DNA of 64,000 bases from Acidobacteriaceae bacterium. Lineage in GTDB: Bacteria; Acidobacteriota; Terriglobia; Terriglobales; Acidobacteriaceae. The stretch is from contig CAHJWI010000019.1 of NCBI GenBank assembly GCA_903642225.1, forward strand, positions 1 to 64,000. The letters run 5' to 3'. This document shows positions 27,659 to 36,804 of this stretch, piece after piece (position 1 is the stretch's first letter; each line of letters starts with the position of its first letter). The translations under genes were made by a program, and so were the position numbers. The notes beneath the pieces are model-generated. The model was not told the DNA's origin, did not search any database, and worked only from the letters and a program-made list of their open reading frames with translations.

Positions 27659-29059
27659 TTAGCTGCTTGTGTTTCCGGTGATGGCATCGAAGAGTGCCGT
27701 GATGCCCTTCAGTGTTGAAGGGATGGCCTGCAGAATTTCGTTCGCAGTAGTCAGTTCTGTAGTCAGATTGGTCTGGTACACAGACAAGCGGGCCTCCAGA
27801 GCTGTCTTGTTGTCGGCCAGCGTGGACTCTTCCGTCGTGTTGTTGCTAATCGCCAGACCCAGCGCGCCGGCGCCGGTACTGCCCAGGTTGTTCAGCGTCG
27901 TGGCGAAGTTCTGGCCGAAATAGCCTGTCGTCTGGAAAAACGTCGTGATGTCTGAGAGGCGGCTTGAAAGTGCGCTGCTCAGGGCACTGGTATCCAAGGT
28001 CAGCGTGCCGTCCGTACCCGCGGTAATACCAAGCGTCGCCAGCGATACTGGCTGGGTTGCGCCAGTGGCGGTGCTGTACGTGCCGTTCACAAAGCTCAGC
28101 GCCGCCGCAAGACCGCTCTGCAGTTGCTGCACAACGGGGCTGCCGAACATCGGCTCCGCGTTGCCACTGGAGTCCTTGCCCTCCTGCGCCGTCAGCGCCT
28201 TTGCCAGGGTGTTGTAGGCCGATACAAACGTACTAAGCGCCGTAGAAACGGAGCTGGTGTCCGCCGCAATCTGCAGCGTGGTGGCGTTATCAGTACTGCT
28301 GGAAGAGCCGCTGGTACTGGTCAAACCGACAAGTTGAAACGTGACACCCGTCAGGGCGGTGCTGATGGTGTTGCTGCTGCTCGTCAGCGATGCACCGTCA
28401 AGCGTGTACGCCGCGTCCACGCCGGGCTGGACCTCCGTAAACGAAAGTGCAGTGCCCGTGCTGTCCGTCACACCGCTGGAGTCGATCGTCACTTCGCCAC
28501 CGGCTCCGCTGGTGCCGCTGGTAAGCGTTAAACGAGAGCCGCTACTGTCGGTGATCACGCTCGCCGTGACGCCGACGGACGCGGAGTTGATTCGTGAGGC
28601 AATTTGCTTGACCGTAGAACCCGAATCCAGAAAGACACTCTGTTGCGTACCGCTGCCCACCGTCAGCTTCAGCGTTCCGCTTAGCGTTGTGCCTGAAACA
28701 ATAGTGTTGGATCGATCTTTCGACGTTTGCGCTAGCGTTTGCACCGTCAACGTGTGCGACTCCACCTCGGCGGAGCTGGTCACATTTGTCAACACAACGG
28801 CGGCAGTGTCGGAGGTGGCACCGGTTTTTTGTGAAAACACTCCATCAAAACTGGTGAGCGTTGCGAGGGCGCTGGAGAGCGCGGACGCTTCCGTACCGAG
28901 CGTCGACAGCACCGTGTCCTGTGCCTGCAACGTCGTGGTGCGGGTTGCCCATGCAGTTTCGGGTGTGCGCTCCACGGCCATGATGCTGCTGACCGTGGTC
29001 GCCACGTCGAAGCCCGTCCCACTGGTTGCCGACCCAAAGCTGATGCCCACCGTGCTCAT
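27659..29059 (-). CDS. fliD: flagellar hook-associated protein 2 (filament cap) FliD
   Basis: About 466 residues, Ser/Thr-rich with almost no Cys or Trp, as secreted flagellar proteins are. The N-terminus MSTVGISFGSATSGTGFDVATTVSSIMAVER is the FliD_N motif, and the C-terminal region SLATLGITAGTDGTLTLDTSALSSAL followed by a coiled-coil tail is the FliD_C pattern. It caps the growing filament. The ATG at 29059 follows AAGGA. It sits between flagellin and fliS, so the three genes likely form one late flagellar transcript. Confidence 0.93.
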   Translation of the reverse strand: MSTVGISFGSATSGTGFDVATTVSSIMAVERTPETAWATRTTTLQAQDTVLSTLGTEASALSSALATLTSFDGVFSQKTGATSDTAAVVLTNVTSSAEVESHTLTVQTLAQTSKDRSNTIVSGTTLSGTLKLTVGSGTQQSVFLDSGSTVKQIASRINSASVGVTASVITDSSGSRLTLTSGTSGAGGEVTIDSSGVTDSTGTALSFTEVQPGVDAAYTLDGASLTSSSNTISTALTGVTFQLVGLTSTSGSSSSTDNATTLQIAADTSSVSTALSTFVSAYNTLAKALTAQEGKDSSGNAEPMFGSPVVQQLQSGLAAALSFVNGTYSTATGATQPVSLATLGITAGTDGTLTLDTSALSSALSSRLSDITTFFQTTGYFGQNFATTLNNLGSTGAGALGLAISNNTTEESTLADNKTALEARLSVYQTNLTTELTTANEILQAIPSTLKGITALFDAITGNTSS

Positions 29060-29214
29060 GCCGAAGGATCCTTCCTGCCCAAAAGCCAGCGAACCGGGAG
29101 CGTGCACGATTGTGACCACGCTGCCGCTTCAGCAGGTTAAAACTTCATAAGAGAGACAAGGCGCGGGTGCCGGCAGGTTTTCCGTTGCCACGCCACTTCC
29201 CTGCTGACCCTTAT

Positions 29215-30429
29215 TTATTGAAGAAGCTTAAGGACCTCCTGCTGCACGCTGTTGGCCTGGGCCAGCGCACTGATACCGGTCTGGCTGAGCACCTGGTACT
29301 TGGACAGGTCAGAGGCGGCCTGGCCATAGTCTGTGGCGCGTATGTTGTTTTCAGCCGCGGTCAGGTTCGTCTGTTCGTTCGAGGTGACGGACTGCGCGGA
29401 CGAAATCTGGTTGATGCCCGCACCGATGGCACCGCGCTGGAAAGCCACATCGCTCACGGCATTGGTGAGCCTGTACAGAATCGCCTGGGAATGGGCCGTC
29501 GTGTCGAGAGCCGCGTACGCGGTCGCGGTAAAGTCCGCACCGGCACCGGTTCCGCCGCCGGTTGCCGTCTCCGCAAAGGTATTACTGGGCGACAAAGTAA
29601 TGTTATTGCCGCCACCCGCACCGGCAGCACTCGCCGTACCAGTCAGGACGAGATTGTTGCCGCTGATCGTTGCCCCAATGCCCGCGGTGTGGAAGGAGGA
29701 GCTAGTTGAGTTGATGGCGTCCGCGACGAACTGCAGTGAGCTGCCGGGGGTAAAGTCAAGCGAGACGGCCGCCCCTGTGCCGACCTGGACCGAGAGTATT
29801 CCGCCAAAGGTGTTGCTGGCGCTGGTGGTGGCAATCGTCGATACCGCGGCGACCGAGGCGGTGGACGTCGTGGTGACGGTAAGGGTCGGCGTAGTGACGC
29901 CGCCGGTTTGCGTCTGGCCAACGCTTGCGCTGGACAGTGCACCGACAACCTGGTTGTAAACCTTCGAACCCGCGGCTGTGCCGTCCGACACGAAAAAGCT
30001 TTTCGCCGCGTTGCTAAAGACGGCTGAGCCGTTGAAGTTGGTGGTGGAACCGATCGTGTTGATCTGGCTCAGAATGTTCTGGTACTCCTGGTTGGCGGAA
30101 GAGGTCTGGCTGCTGCTGAGTGTGCCGTTGCCGGACTGGGTTGCAAGCGTGATGGCACGGTCGAGCAAAGATGTGACCTGTGACAATGCACCATCGGCGG
30201 TCTGTAACAGGCCGACTGCGTCGCTGGCGTTGCGGGTCGACTGTGCCAGCGCCGTCGAGTTTGCGTGCAGGCCGTCGGCAACCGCGAGACCGGCTGCGTC
30301 ATCCGCACCAGAGTTGATGCGCGAACCGGACGAGAGCTGTTGCAGAGTTTTCTGCAAGCTGCTCTGCGTGCTAGATAGATTGTTCTGCGCGTAGATAGCT
30401 GAAATATTATTGAGAACTCCGAGAGACAT
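29215..30429 (-). CDS. fliC: flagellin
   Basis: Filament subunit of 404 residues. The N-terminal D0/D1 region (MSLGVLNNISAIYAQNNLSS, then LQQLSSGSRINSGADDAAGLAVADGL) and the C-terminal D1/D0 region (ENNIRATDYGQAASDLSKYQVLSQTGISALAQANSV... LKLLQ) are canonical and form the TLR5-type coiled core. The middle (about 140-310) is a Ser/Thr/Gly-rich variable surface domain. It is exported by the flagellar type III system with FliS help. A sigma-28-like promoter lies 64 bp upstream. Confidence 0.96.
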   Translation of the reverse strand: MSLGVLNNISAIYAQNNLSSTQSSLQKTLQQLSSGSRINSGADDAAGLAVADGLHANSTALAQSTRNASDAVGLLQTADGALSQVTSLLDRAITLATQSGNGTLSSSQTSSANQEYQNILSQINTIGSTTNFNGSAVFSNAAKSFFVSDGTAAGSKVYNQVVGALSSASVGQTQTGGVTTPTLTVTTTSTASVAAVSTIATTSASNTFGGILSVQVGTGAAVSLDFTPGSSLQFVADAINSTSSSFHTAGIGATISGNNLVLTGTASAAGAGGGNNITLSPSNTFAETATGGGTGAGADFTATAYAALDTTAHSQAILYRLTNAVSDVAFQRGAIGAGINQISSAQSVTSNEQTNLTAAENNIRATDYGQAASDLSKYQVLSQTGISALAQANSVQQEVLKLLQ

Positions 30430-30492
30430 GCTGATCGCTCCTGTGTAGCGTGAGGTTGGTTGCTGCGCCTCATTCCTCGGCGCTCACAACCT

Positions 30493-30519
30493 GTATCGTC
30501 GCTGTACACAGAAACATGA
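30493..30519 (-). promoter_or_regulatory. putative sigma-28 (FliA) promoter of flagellin
   Basis: On the minus strand TCATGTTT, 11 nt, then GACGATAC. Against the consensus TAAAGTTT-N11-GCCGATAA, six of eight positions match in each half and the spacing is exact. The position, about 64 bp before the flagellin ATG, fits. Confidence 0.55.
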
Positions 30520-30645
30520 GAAATCGCGCGCTTAAGTTCGCGAATTCAATATCGTTCGTCTCCATGGCGAGCGAGGGCTCAATCATCAGGAGTCGTCGAA
30601 CACCAAGTAAGGACCACGCCATTCATGCTGATCGTCGAGAGTGAC

Positions 30646-30672
30646 TCAATTTGAGACCCGTCTTGCCGATAA
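30646..30672 (+). promoter_or_regulatory. putative sigma-28 (FliA) promoter of flbD-motA-motB
   Basis: TCAATTTG, 11 nt, then a perfect GCCGATAA -10 element, ending 20 bp before the flbD ATG. The -10 match is complete and the spacing is exact. Confidence 0.75.
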
Positions 30673-30692
30673 GCAGCATGGGAGTTGAGCCC

Positions 30693-30959
30693 ATGATTGA
30701 ATTGACACGCCTGAACGGACATCCTCTACTGGTCAACTCTGACCTGATTAAGCTGGCAGAGGCCATACCCGATACAACCCTGACCATGATTACCGGAGAC
30801 AAGTTAGTTGTCTTGGAAAGCTGCGCGGAGGTATTGCTCCGCACGCGTGCCTGGCGCGCGAGCCTGCTGCATGCTGCGTGGCCTACGGCGGACAGCTCGC
30901 TTTCGGCATACGGTGCGTCCACCGCGGCTGCCCTGCACACCCAGCTAAAAAAAGTCTGA
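30693..30959 (+). CDS. flbD: flagellar FlbD/SwrD family protein
   Basis: 88 residues starting MIELTRLNGHPLLVNSDLIKLAEAIPDTTLTM, the signature of the FlbD/SwrD family, small proteins encoded next to motA/motB in many flagellar operons and needed for full motor torque in Bacillus. The core (residues 1-60) matches; the last 25 residues (AWPTADSSLSAYGAST...) are a lineage-specific tail. GGAG precedes the ATG. It heads an operon with motA and motB (31 and 2 bp spacing). Confidence 0.85.
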   Translation: MIELTRLNGHPLLVNSDLIKLAEAIPDTTLTMITGDKLVVLESCAEVLLRTRAWRASLLHAAWPTADSSLSAYGASTAAALHTQLKKV

Positions 30960-30990
30960 CAACGCATAACGCAGAACCGGAGGCTCAGTC

Positions 30991-31755
30991 ATGGATCTTG
31001 CAAGTATTGGTGGCATCGTGCTCGCCCTTGGAGCCATTCTTGGCGCCATGCTTATGGAAGGCGGCAGCATCGGCCAGGTGTCGCAGCTGACGGCGGCCAT
31101 GATCGTCATCGGCGGAACGGCAGGCGCTGTCATGGTGCAGTTTCCATTGGACATCTTTCTTGCCGCACTTAAAAGTGTCGTTGGCGTCTTTATGCACAAG
31201 GGCGCGGACAGCGAGAAGATCCTTAATCAATTAGTGGAGTTTGCAAACAAGGCGCGCAAGAGCGGTATCGTCTCGCTCGATGGCGACCTTGCAACCGTCA
31301 CCGACCCCTTTTTGAAGCAGGGCCTTATGCTTGCCGTTGACGGCACAGAGCCGTCTGAAGTGCGCAAAATCATGCAGCTTGAACTGGATAACAAATCAGA
31401 GATGGAAGAGAAGATACCGCAGGTATTTGAGTCGGCCGGCGGCTTTGCACCAACAGTTGGAATTATCGGTGCCGTGCTCGGACTTATTCAGGTCATGCAA
31501 CACCTCGATAACATCGATGAGGTAGGAAAAGGTATTGCCGTCGCCTTTGTTGCCACAATTTATGGTGTCGCACTCAGTAACCTGTTCTGCCTGCCGGCCG
31601 CAGGCAAGCTGAAGATCCGCCATAAAGAAGAAACCATGGTCAAAGAGATGATGCTGGAGGGCGTTGTAAGCATTCTTGAGGGCCTGAACCCGCGCATGAT
31701 CGAGACCAAACTGCGTACTTTTCTGGCGCATGGCGCAGCGGAAGCGAAGGGATAG
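30991..31755 (+). CDS. motA: flagellar motor stator protein MotA
   Basis: Inner-membrane stator subunit of 254 residues with four hydrophobic helices. It starts MDLASIGGIVLALGAILGAMLMEGG, typical of the MotA/PomA branch that lacks an extended N-terminus. The cytoplasmic loop carries charged residues (ARKSGIVSLDGDLATVTDPFLKQGL), and the paired helices GGFAPTVGIIGAVLGLIQVM and GIAVAFVATIYGVALSNLFCLP line the ion path. With MotB it forms the 5:2 ion-driven stator. The RBS GGAGG precedes the ATG. Confidence 0.95.
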   Translation: MDLASIGGIVLALGAILGAMLMEGGSIGQVSQLTAAMIVIGGTAGAVMVQFPLDIFLAALKSVVGVFMHKGADSEKILNQLVEFANKARKSGIVSLDGDLATVTDPFLKQGLMLAVDGTEPSEVRKIMQLELDNKSEMEEKIPQVFESAGGFAPTVGIIGAVLGLIQVMQHLDNIDEVGKGIAVAFVATIYGVALSNLFCLPAAGKLKIRHKEETMVKEMMLEGVVSILEGLNPRMIETKLRTFLAHGAAEAKG

Positions 31756-31757
31756 CC

Positions 31758-32729
31758 ATGGGCAAAAAAAAACATGCGGAGCACGTAAACCACGAACGCT
31801 GGCTTGTCAGCTATGCCGACCTGCTCACATTACTCTTCGCCTTCTTCGTCGTACTCTTCGCGAGTTCTGTTAGCGATAAAAAGAAGACGGCACAAATGGC
31901 GGCAGCCATGCAGACCGCCTTCACGGAACATGGTGTCTTTGAGGCGCATGCCAGCTCACCTCCGCTTGAAAGCGGTGGCGGAAACAGCGAGGGTACGCCT
32001 GCCCCCCTGATGGAACCGCTACCAGTCGCACCCGGGGCTGCCAGCAGTAGCGGCGGTGGGTCAGGAAAGGGCAACGGCCCAGCCGGCGCAAAAGCCGTTC
32101 AGCAGCACATACAGCAAGCGCTGGGGAACGCACTTACAACGGGCGCTGCCGCTCTGCACCAGTCGGCCGACGGCCTTACGATCTCCCTGCACGAAGCCGG
32201 ATTTTTCAGCTCTGGAACGGCAGAGATAAACCCGAAGATGATGGCGCTGCTCGCCCAGGTTGCAGCCTCTCTGCCTGACCACGACTTGCGTGTCGAAGGT
32301 CACACGGACAACCTGCCTATCCACAGCGGCCGCTACCGCTCTAACTTCGAACTATCGACCGCGCGCGCCGCTGCAATTGCAGAAGTATTGATGGGGCGGA
32401 GCCGCATCTCGCCGTCTCGTTTTGCACTCGCTGGGTATGGCCCATACCGGCCCGCCACAGGCAATGACACCCCGGAGGGTCGAGCACAGAATCGGCGGGT
32501 CGATATCGTGCTGCTCGGCACGGGACCCGCGCAAGTGCCGCCCCCGGCCGATCGACGGACTCACGCGGATCCCCCAACAGCAGCAAAGGTCAGACCATCG
32601 GCCGATTCAGCGCAGCTCCGCGACGTCCCATTCGCCAGGCAAAATCTCGGCGCGGGATCTGCCGCGGCATCTGCAGCTCCCCGTACCCTGCAGCTGGCTA
32701 CCGAAGCGGATCGGGCTGCAGCGCGCTAA
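31758..32729 (+). CDS. motB: flagellar motor protein MotB
   Basis: 323 residues: a short charged N-terminus, one membrane helix with the ion-binding Asp (WLVSYADLLTLLFAFFVVLF), a long Gly/Ser/Pro-rich periplasmic linker (about 70-130), and an OmpA-like peptidoglycan-binding domain (VEGHTDNLPIHSGRYRSNFELSTARA and GYGPYRPATGNDTPEGRAQNRRVDI). The last 70 residues are a disordered tail. It starts 2 bp after the motA stop. Confidence 0.94.
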   Translation: MGKKKHAEHVNHERWLVSYADLLTLLFAFFVVLFASSVSDKKKTAQMAAAMQTAFTEHGVFEAHASSPPLESGGGNSEGTPAPLMEPLPVAPGAASSSGGGSGKGNGPAGAKAVQQHIQQALGNALTTGAAALHQSADGLTISLHEAGFFSSGTAEINPKMMALLAQVAASLPDHDLRVEGHTDNLPIHSGRYRSNFELSTARAAAIAEVLMGRSRISPSRFALAGYGPYRPATGNDTPEGRAQNRRVDIVLLGTGPAQVPPPADRRTHADPPTAAKVRPSADSAQLRDVPFARQNLGAGSAAASAAPRTLQLATEADRAAAR

Positions 32730-32864
32730 AAGAACATGCAATGAATCTTCACCTGATGTTCTGTCGTTGGCCGCGCTGCTTCTATGGCGCGTCCTGAAAC
32801 GAGTGGCCCAGAGATGCTGCGCACGTTGGACGAAGCTTTAGAGGACAACAGAGACAGTAGGATT

Positions 32865-32881
32865 CTGCCTGTATCAGGCAG
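32865..32881. terminator. hairpin between motB and dedA (convergent)
   Basis: A 7-bp perfect inverted repeat ctgcctg / caggcag around TAT lies between the convergent motB and DedA genes. No T-run follows on either side, so the terminator call is weak. Confidence 0.4.
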
Positions 32882-32935
32882 GTAAAAAGAGCCTGCCGAT
32901 GTCAACCCTTACTCTCTGTGGAAGGCTTGGCGAAA

Positions 32936-33577
32936 CTAGGCTGCCGAACTTTCATTCCGATGTTTCAGGTGCGACCACAAGAACCACGCAACGCCCGCCA
33001 GGAGAAGCACGATCACCGCGGCATCCGCCTTGTGCAACACCTGCTTTAGTGGCGATTTCGGATCGTCCCAGCTTCTACCCGCCTTCATGCCAACGTAGGC
33101 CAATGCATAGCACCATGGCCATGATCCCAAAAATGTATAGATGTGAAATCGCAGCTGCGGCATACGCGCAATACCTGCAGGCAGCGCAATGAACGTCCGC
33201 ACCACCGGCAGCAGACGCCCGACCAGCACGGTGATATCCCCATACTTTTGAAAGTAGTGAGCCACCCTGTCAAGGTCGCGCCGGCTCATTAGCACATAGC
33301 GGCCAAACTTCTCCACCAGTGGCCGCCCACCATGTGCGCCTATCCAATAGGCCACCACCGACCCAAGATTGCAGCCAATTGCACCAGCCGTCGCCGCCAG
33401 CAACAGATTCATCCTTCCCTGATTCACCACGTAGCCGGCAAAAGGCATGATGATCTCACTTGGCAGCGGAATGCATGCGGATTCGATCGCCATCAGCAGT
33501 GCGATGCCAGGGTACCCAACGGTTGCAATCAAGTGCGTGACATAGGGCAGCAGAAAGTTAATGATTTTTTCGGTCAT
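32936..33577 (-). CDS. DedA family membrane protein
   Basis: Inner-membrane protein of 213 residues of the DedA/SNARE-associated family, undecaprenyl-phosphate or phospholipid flippase-like proteins. The conserved features are present: an acidic helix start AIESACIPLPSEIIMPFAGYVV with the functional Glu, the G-x-x-x-G-x-x-x-Y motif in IGCNLGSVVAYWIGAHGG, and the Arg-rich FQKYGDITVLVGRLLPVVRTFIALPAG. Four to five hydrophobic segments are visible. It is divergent from hemQ, with 108 bp between. Confidence 0.92.
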   Translation of the reverse strand: MTEKIINFLLPYVTHLIATVGYPGIALLMAIESACIPLPSEIIMPFAGYVVNQGRMNLLLAATAGAIGCNLGSVVAYWIGAHGGRPLVEKFGRYVLMSRRDLDRVAHYFQKYGDITVLVGRLLPVVRTFIALPAGIARMPQLRFHIYTFLGSWPWCYALAYVGMKAGRSWDDPKSPLKQVLHKADAAVIVLLLAGVAWFLWSHLKHRNESSAA

Positions 33578-33685
33578 CGTTGTGGTGTCACCGAAGTATA
33601 GCCCGCCCCCTGTTCACGCGCGGTTATTCCGTCGTGCGGAGTCACGTCGCTTGCAGCACCCTTTGCAGGCTCGTATCCTGATGGC

Positions 33686-34495
33686 ATGGCAGAGACCGCG
33701 ACTCCTGAAGCAACAGAGACCACACAGCCGACTCATACCGCTGAGCCGGTAGCGACACCCGCGCCCGCAACTGGCGGACGCCCCGCAGTGCACGGCGGTC
33801 CTGCAGTCAAGCGCCAGATCGTTGCATTCTCGTTTTACAAGATCATGCCGGAGTGGCGCCGTCTTCCCTTTGAGGAGCGCGCCGCCCACAAAGCCGCCTT
33901 TGTCGATGTCATCCAGCGCTGGAACAAGATCGGCGAGTTCCTCACGATGACCTACTCCACCATCGGTACACGCGGCGATGTGGACATCTGCGTCTGGTCC
34001 ATCTGTTACTCCGTGGAAGAGATGAACCGCATGCGCAGCGAGCTGCTCGCCACACCGCTCGGCGGCTATCTCAACACCCCGCACAACTTCCTGTCCATGA
34101 CCAAGCGCTCCCAATACCAGATCGACCGCGTCGACGAGAGCGAAGGCGAAGGTCGAGGTGCCATCCGTCCAGGCGGCCACAAGTACATCTTCATCTACCC
34201 CTTCTGGAAAACGCGCCCGTGGTACCTGCTGAGCGCAGCCGAACGCAAGCGCCTCATGGACGAGCACATCCGTGTCGGCATGAGCTTTCCCCGCGTCAAG
34301 CTCAACACCACCTACTCCTTCGGAATCGACGACCAGGAGTTCGTCGTCGCCTTTGAAACCAACTTCCCCGAGGATTTCGTCGACCTCGTGCAGCAGCTGC
34401 GCGAAACCGAAATCTCCCTCTATACACTCAAAGACTTCCCCATCTTCTCCTGCGTCCGCGTTACACCGCAGGACATGCTGGACCGCCTCGGGTAA
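33686..34495 (+). CDS. hemQ: coproheme decarboxylase HemQ (chlorite-dismutase family)
   Basis: Heme-pathway enzyme of 269 residues. After a disordered Pro/Thr-rich N-terminus of about 40 residues come the two ferredoxin-like halves of the chlorite-dismutase fold. The segment HKYIFIYPFWKTRPWYLL contains Tyr171, the likely catalytic tyrosine, and DEHIRVGMSF contains His194, the likely axial heme ligand. HemQ turns coproheme III into heme b, the last step of the coproporphyrin route. Proximity to hemD, hemC and hemA supports this over chlorite dismutation. It nearly touches nth (stop to ATG 2 bp). Confidence 0.88.
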   Translation: MAETATPEATETTQPTHTAEPVATPAPATGGRPAVHGGPAVKRQIVAFSFYKIMPEWRRLPFEERAAHKAAFVDVIQRWNKIGEFLTMTYSTIGTRGDVDICVWSICYSVEEMNRMRSELLATPLGGYLNTPHNFLSMTKRSQYQIDRVDESEGEGRGAIRPGGHKYIFIYPFWKTRPWYLLSAAERKRLMDEHIRVGMSFPRVKLNTTYSFGIDDQEFVVAFETNFPEDFVDLVQQLRETEISLYTLKDFPIFSCVRVTPQDMLDRLG

Positions 34496-34497
34496 GT

Positions 34498-35292
34498 ATG
34501 GCGAAGCTTGTTGTCGACGGAAAACAACGCGCGAAATCAGCCGCCAAGCAGCCCGTGGCGGCTGTCGCAACGGCCATCAAAGCCCGGAAGATCGCCGCGT
34601 CTGAGCCAGTCGCCGCAAAGAAGCGTCTCGGCAAGACCAAGAAGCCACTTGCCCCTCAACGCATCGCCGCCATCCTTGACGCGCTGCAGCGAACCTATCC
34701 CAACGCCGTCTGTGCCTTAAACCACACCAACGCGTGGGAACTCACGGTCGCCACCATCCTCTCTGCGCAATGCACCGACGCCCGCGTCAACATCGTCACG
34801 CCCACACTCTTCCACGGCTACCCCACTCCGCGCGACATGGCCCAGGCCACACCCGAGGCTCTGCAGGAAATCCTGAAAAGCTTAAGCTTTTTCCGTCAGA
34901 AGTCCAAGTCCCTCGTGGCCGCCGCAAACCTCGTCACAAACGAGTTCAACGGGGAGATCCCGCAAACCATGGACGAAATGTTGCGCATTCCCGGTGCTGC
35001 TCGCAAAACCAGCAACGTCGTCCTCGGCTCTTGGTTCGGCATCGCCTCCGGCGTCGTCGTCGACACACACGTCCTGCGCCTCTCGCGCCGGCTGGAACTC
35101 ACCACTAACGACGACCCGGTCAAAGTCGAGCGCGACCTCATGGCCATCATCCCGCAGGACCGCTGGATCGCCTTTTCGCACCAGCTCATCCACCACGGCC
35201 GCCAAATCTGCGACGCGCGCAAACCCAAATGCGCCGAATGCGCACTTGAGACCGAGTGCAACTCCAGTGACAAGACCTGCGCCTCTCACTAA
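34498..35292 (+). CDS. nth: endonuclease III (DNA glycosylase/AP lyase)
   Basis: Base-excision repair enzyme of 264 residues that removes oxidised pyrimidines. The helix-hairpin-helix carries the catalytic Lys170 (IPGAARKTSNVVL), the catalytic Asp189 is in VVVDTHVLRLSRRL, and the 4Fe-4S ligands C238-x6-C245-x2-C248-x5-C254 are intact. The first 50 residues are an Ala/Lys-rich basic extension not found in E. coli Nth, probably aiding DNA binding. The ATG at 34498 lies 2 bp after hemQ. The extension could be shorter if a later start is used. Confidence 0.93.
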   Translation: MAKLVVDGKQRAKSAAKQPVAAVATAIKARKIAASEPVAAKKRLGKTKKPLAPQRIAAILDALQRTYPNAVCALNHTNAWELTVATILSAQCTDARVNIVTPTLFHGYPTPRDMAQATPEALQEILKSLSFFRQKSKSLVAAANLVTNEFNGEIPQTMDEMLRIPGAARKTSNVVLGSWFGIASGVVVDTHVLRLSRRLELTTNDDPVKVERDLMAIIPQDRWIAFSHQLIHHGRQICDARKPKCAECALETECNSSDKTCASH

Positions 35293-35315
35293 CAAGCAAT
35301 GAATCAGGGTTCTCA

Positions 35316-36002
35316 ATGGCTGCGGAAAAGAACATCGACCTGCTGATCCAACAGAAACTGTTTCCCCTCCCCGCACCGCCGGGAGTTCTGGTAGAGGTAG
35401 GTGCTGCGCGCCCGGACTACTTGTCCATCAGTGCAAGCTTTCGCCAACTCGGCTGGAGGGTCTTTTCCATCGAACCCAACCCCCACTTCTGCGCCATGCA
35501 CAAGAGGTTGGGGTACGAAATCATTCAGTACGCCTGTAGCGACGAAGACAGGGACGACGTCGACTTTTACGTGGTCAATTCCAAGAACGCCTCGTACCTG
35601 GATGGCACCGTCTCCTTTGAGAGCTTCTCGTCTCTGGGCATCAAGGCTAAGTTCGCAGAGGACCTTAAAAAATCGAAAGCCGCGCCCGAGGTAGACACAA
35701 TTAAAGTCAACGTCCGGCGACTCGACACCATCCTGCAGCAGTACCCAAAAATCCAGCACATAGACGTTCTCGCGGTCGACGTCGAAGGATGGGAGCTTAG
35801 CGTTATGCGCGGTTTGAACCTGGACACATACAGACCATCCGTCGTCATCCTTGAGAATTTGTTCAAATCGCGCGAGTACCGCCGCTTCATGCGCAACCAT
35901 GGCTACCGCCGTTGGAAGCGTCTGAAGCCCAACGAAATCTACCTTCGGAAAGGTTTCGGCCCCGGACTTTGGACGCGGATACTGCAACGGTTCAGTCGTT
36001 AA
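35316..36002 (+). CDS. FkbM family methyltransferase
   Basis: SAM-dependent methyltransferase-like protein of 228 residues. GVLVEVGAARPDYLSIS holds the glycine-rich SAM loop; IEPNPHFCAMHKRLG is the acidic strand that binds ribose; RRLDTILQQY and DVLAVDVEGWELSVMRGLN are the family hallmarks. FkbM members methylate hydroxyls of sugars or polyketides. The target is unknown. It follows nth by 23 bp and its stop overlaps the hemD stop by 4 bp on the opposite strand. Confidence 0.85.
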   Translation: MAAEKNIDLLIQQKLFPLPAPPGVLVEVGAARPDYLSISASFRQLGWRVFSIEPNPHFCAMHKRLGYEIIQYACSDEDRDDVDFYVVNSKNASYLDGTVSFESFSSLGIKAKFAEDLKKSKAAPEVDTIKVNVRRLDTILQQYPKIQHIDVLAVDVEGWELSVMRGLNLDTYRPSVVILENLFKSREYRRFMRNHGYRRWKRLKPNEIYLRKGFGPGLWTRILQRFSR

Positions 36003-36796
36003 ACGTCGGACAGACCACGTCGCCGCAGATACCGCGCAAGTTCGCTCGCCAGCACTTCCACCTGCGCTACGGACGACTCCACAGTTACAGCATAGCCGGC
36101 CTCGTGCAATGTTGCTGTAGTTATTGGCCCAATCGACGCCAATACCGCCGACGGCGGCAGCGTCACGCCGGCTGCGTCGCAAAGCTCCAGCAGATTCCGC
36201 ACCGCGGACGAGCTTGTAAAGGTCACTGCCGCTACGCCCGGTAGCTCCCGCCGCAACGCCTCCACAGACCCTTGCGGCACCACCGTCCTGTAGGCCGCCG
36301 CAACCATACACTCGCCACCCGCGCGTGCGATCTCCATCGGCAAGACATCGCGAGCGGCCTCGGCCCGCACCAGCAGCATGCGCCGGCCCCGTGCATGTGG
36401 ACGCAGCGCACGTGCAAACGCCTCCGCTACTGCAACTTCCGGCTGCAGGTCCACCCGTAAACCGGCAGACCGCAAGGCACGGCTGGTCGCTGCGCCTATG
36501 CTCGCAATCCTGCACGGCACCTCTTCCACGGCCAGCTCCTCTCGCTGCTCCGCAAACACGGCAACGGCGTTGGCAGAGGTGAACAGCAGCCAGTCAAATT
36601 CATCCAGCGATTGAAGCGCGGTGTGCAGCCCCTCGTACTCGTCCGTCGGCTCCGCCAACTCAATTGCAGGAATGGCAACAACCAGCAGACCATACGAGGC
36701 GAGCGCATCTCCCAACGCGGACGCCTGGTGCACCGCACGCGTTACCAGCACACGCAGGCGAGGATGCAAGTGAGTCGATGCAGCAGAGGAATCCAT
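35999..36796 (-). CDS. hemD: uroporphyrinogen-III synthase
   Basis: 265 residues in the low-conservation HemD fold: VLVTRAVHQASALGDALASYG at the N-terminus, PAIELAEP, the FDWLLFTSANAVAVF strand-helix, IASIGAATSRALRSAG, LLVRAEAARDVLP, and the mirror-image second lobe AVTFTSSSAVRNLLEL and SIGPITTATLHEAGY. It closes hydroxymethylbilane to uroporphyrinogen III. It follows hemC with 8 bp spacing on the same strand, the usual order. Confidence 0.88.
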   Translation of the reverse strand: MDSSAASTHLHPRLRVLVTRAVHQASALGDALASYGLLVVAIPAIELAEPTDEYEGLHTALQSLDEFDWLLFTSANAVAVFAEQREELAVEEVPCRIASIGAATSRALRSAGLRVDLQPEVAVAEAFARALRPHARGRRMLLVRAEAARDVLPMEIARAGGECMVAAAYRTVVPQGSVEALRRELPGVAAVTFTSSSAVRNLLELCDAAGVTLPPSAVLASIGPITTATLHEAGYAVTVESSVAQVEVLASELARYLRRRGLSDV

Positions 36797-36804
36797 GTCC
36801 GCCG

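Noticed and set aside
29333..29959. Val/Ala/Pro-rich open frame on the plus strand opposite flagellin (also 28341-29150 opposite fliD)
   Set aside because: Caused by the repetitive Ser/Thr codons of the flagellar genes; low-complexity translation without a family pattern.
30430..30692. Sigma-54 promoter for the flagellar genes
   Set aside because: I found no GG-N10-GC element with the expected flanks; the sigma-28-like matches fit better.
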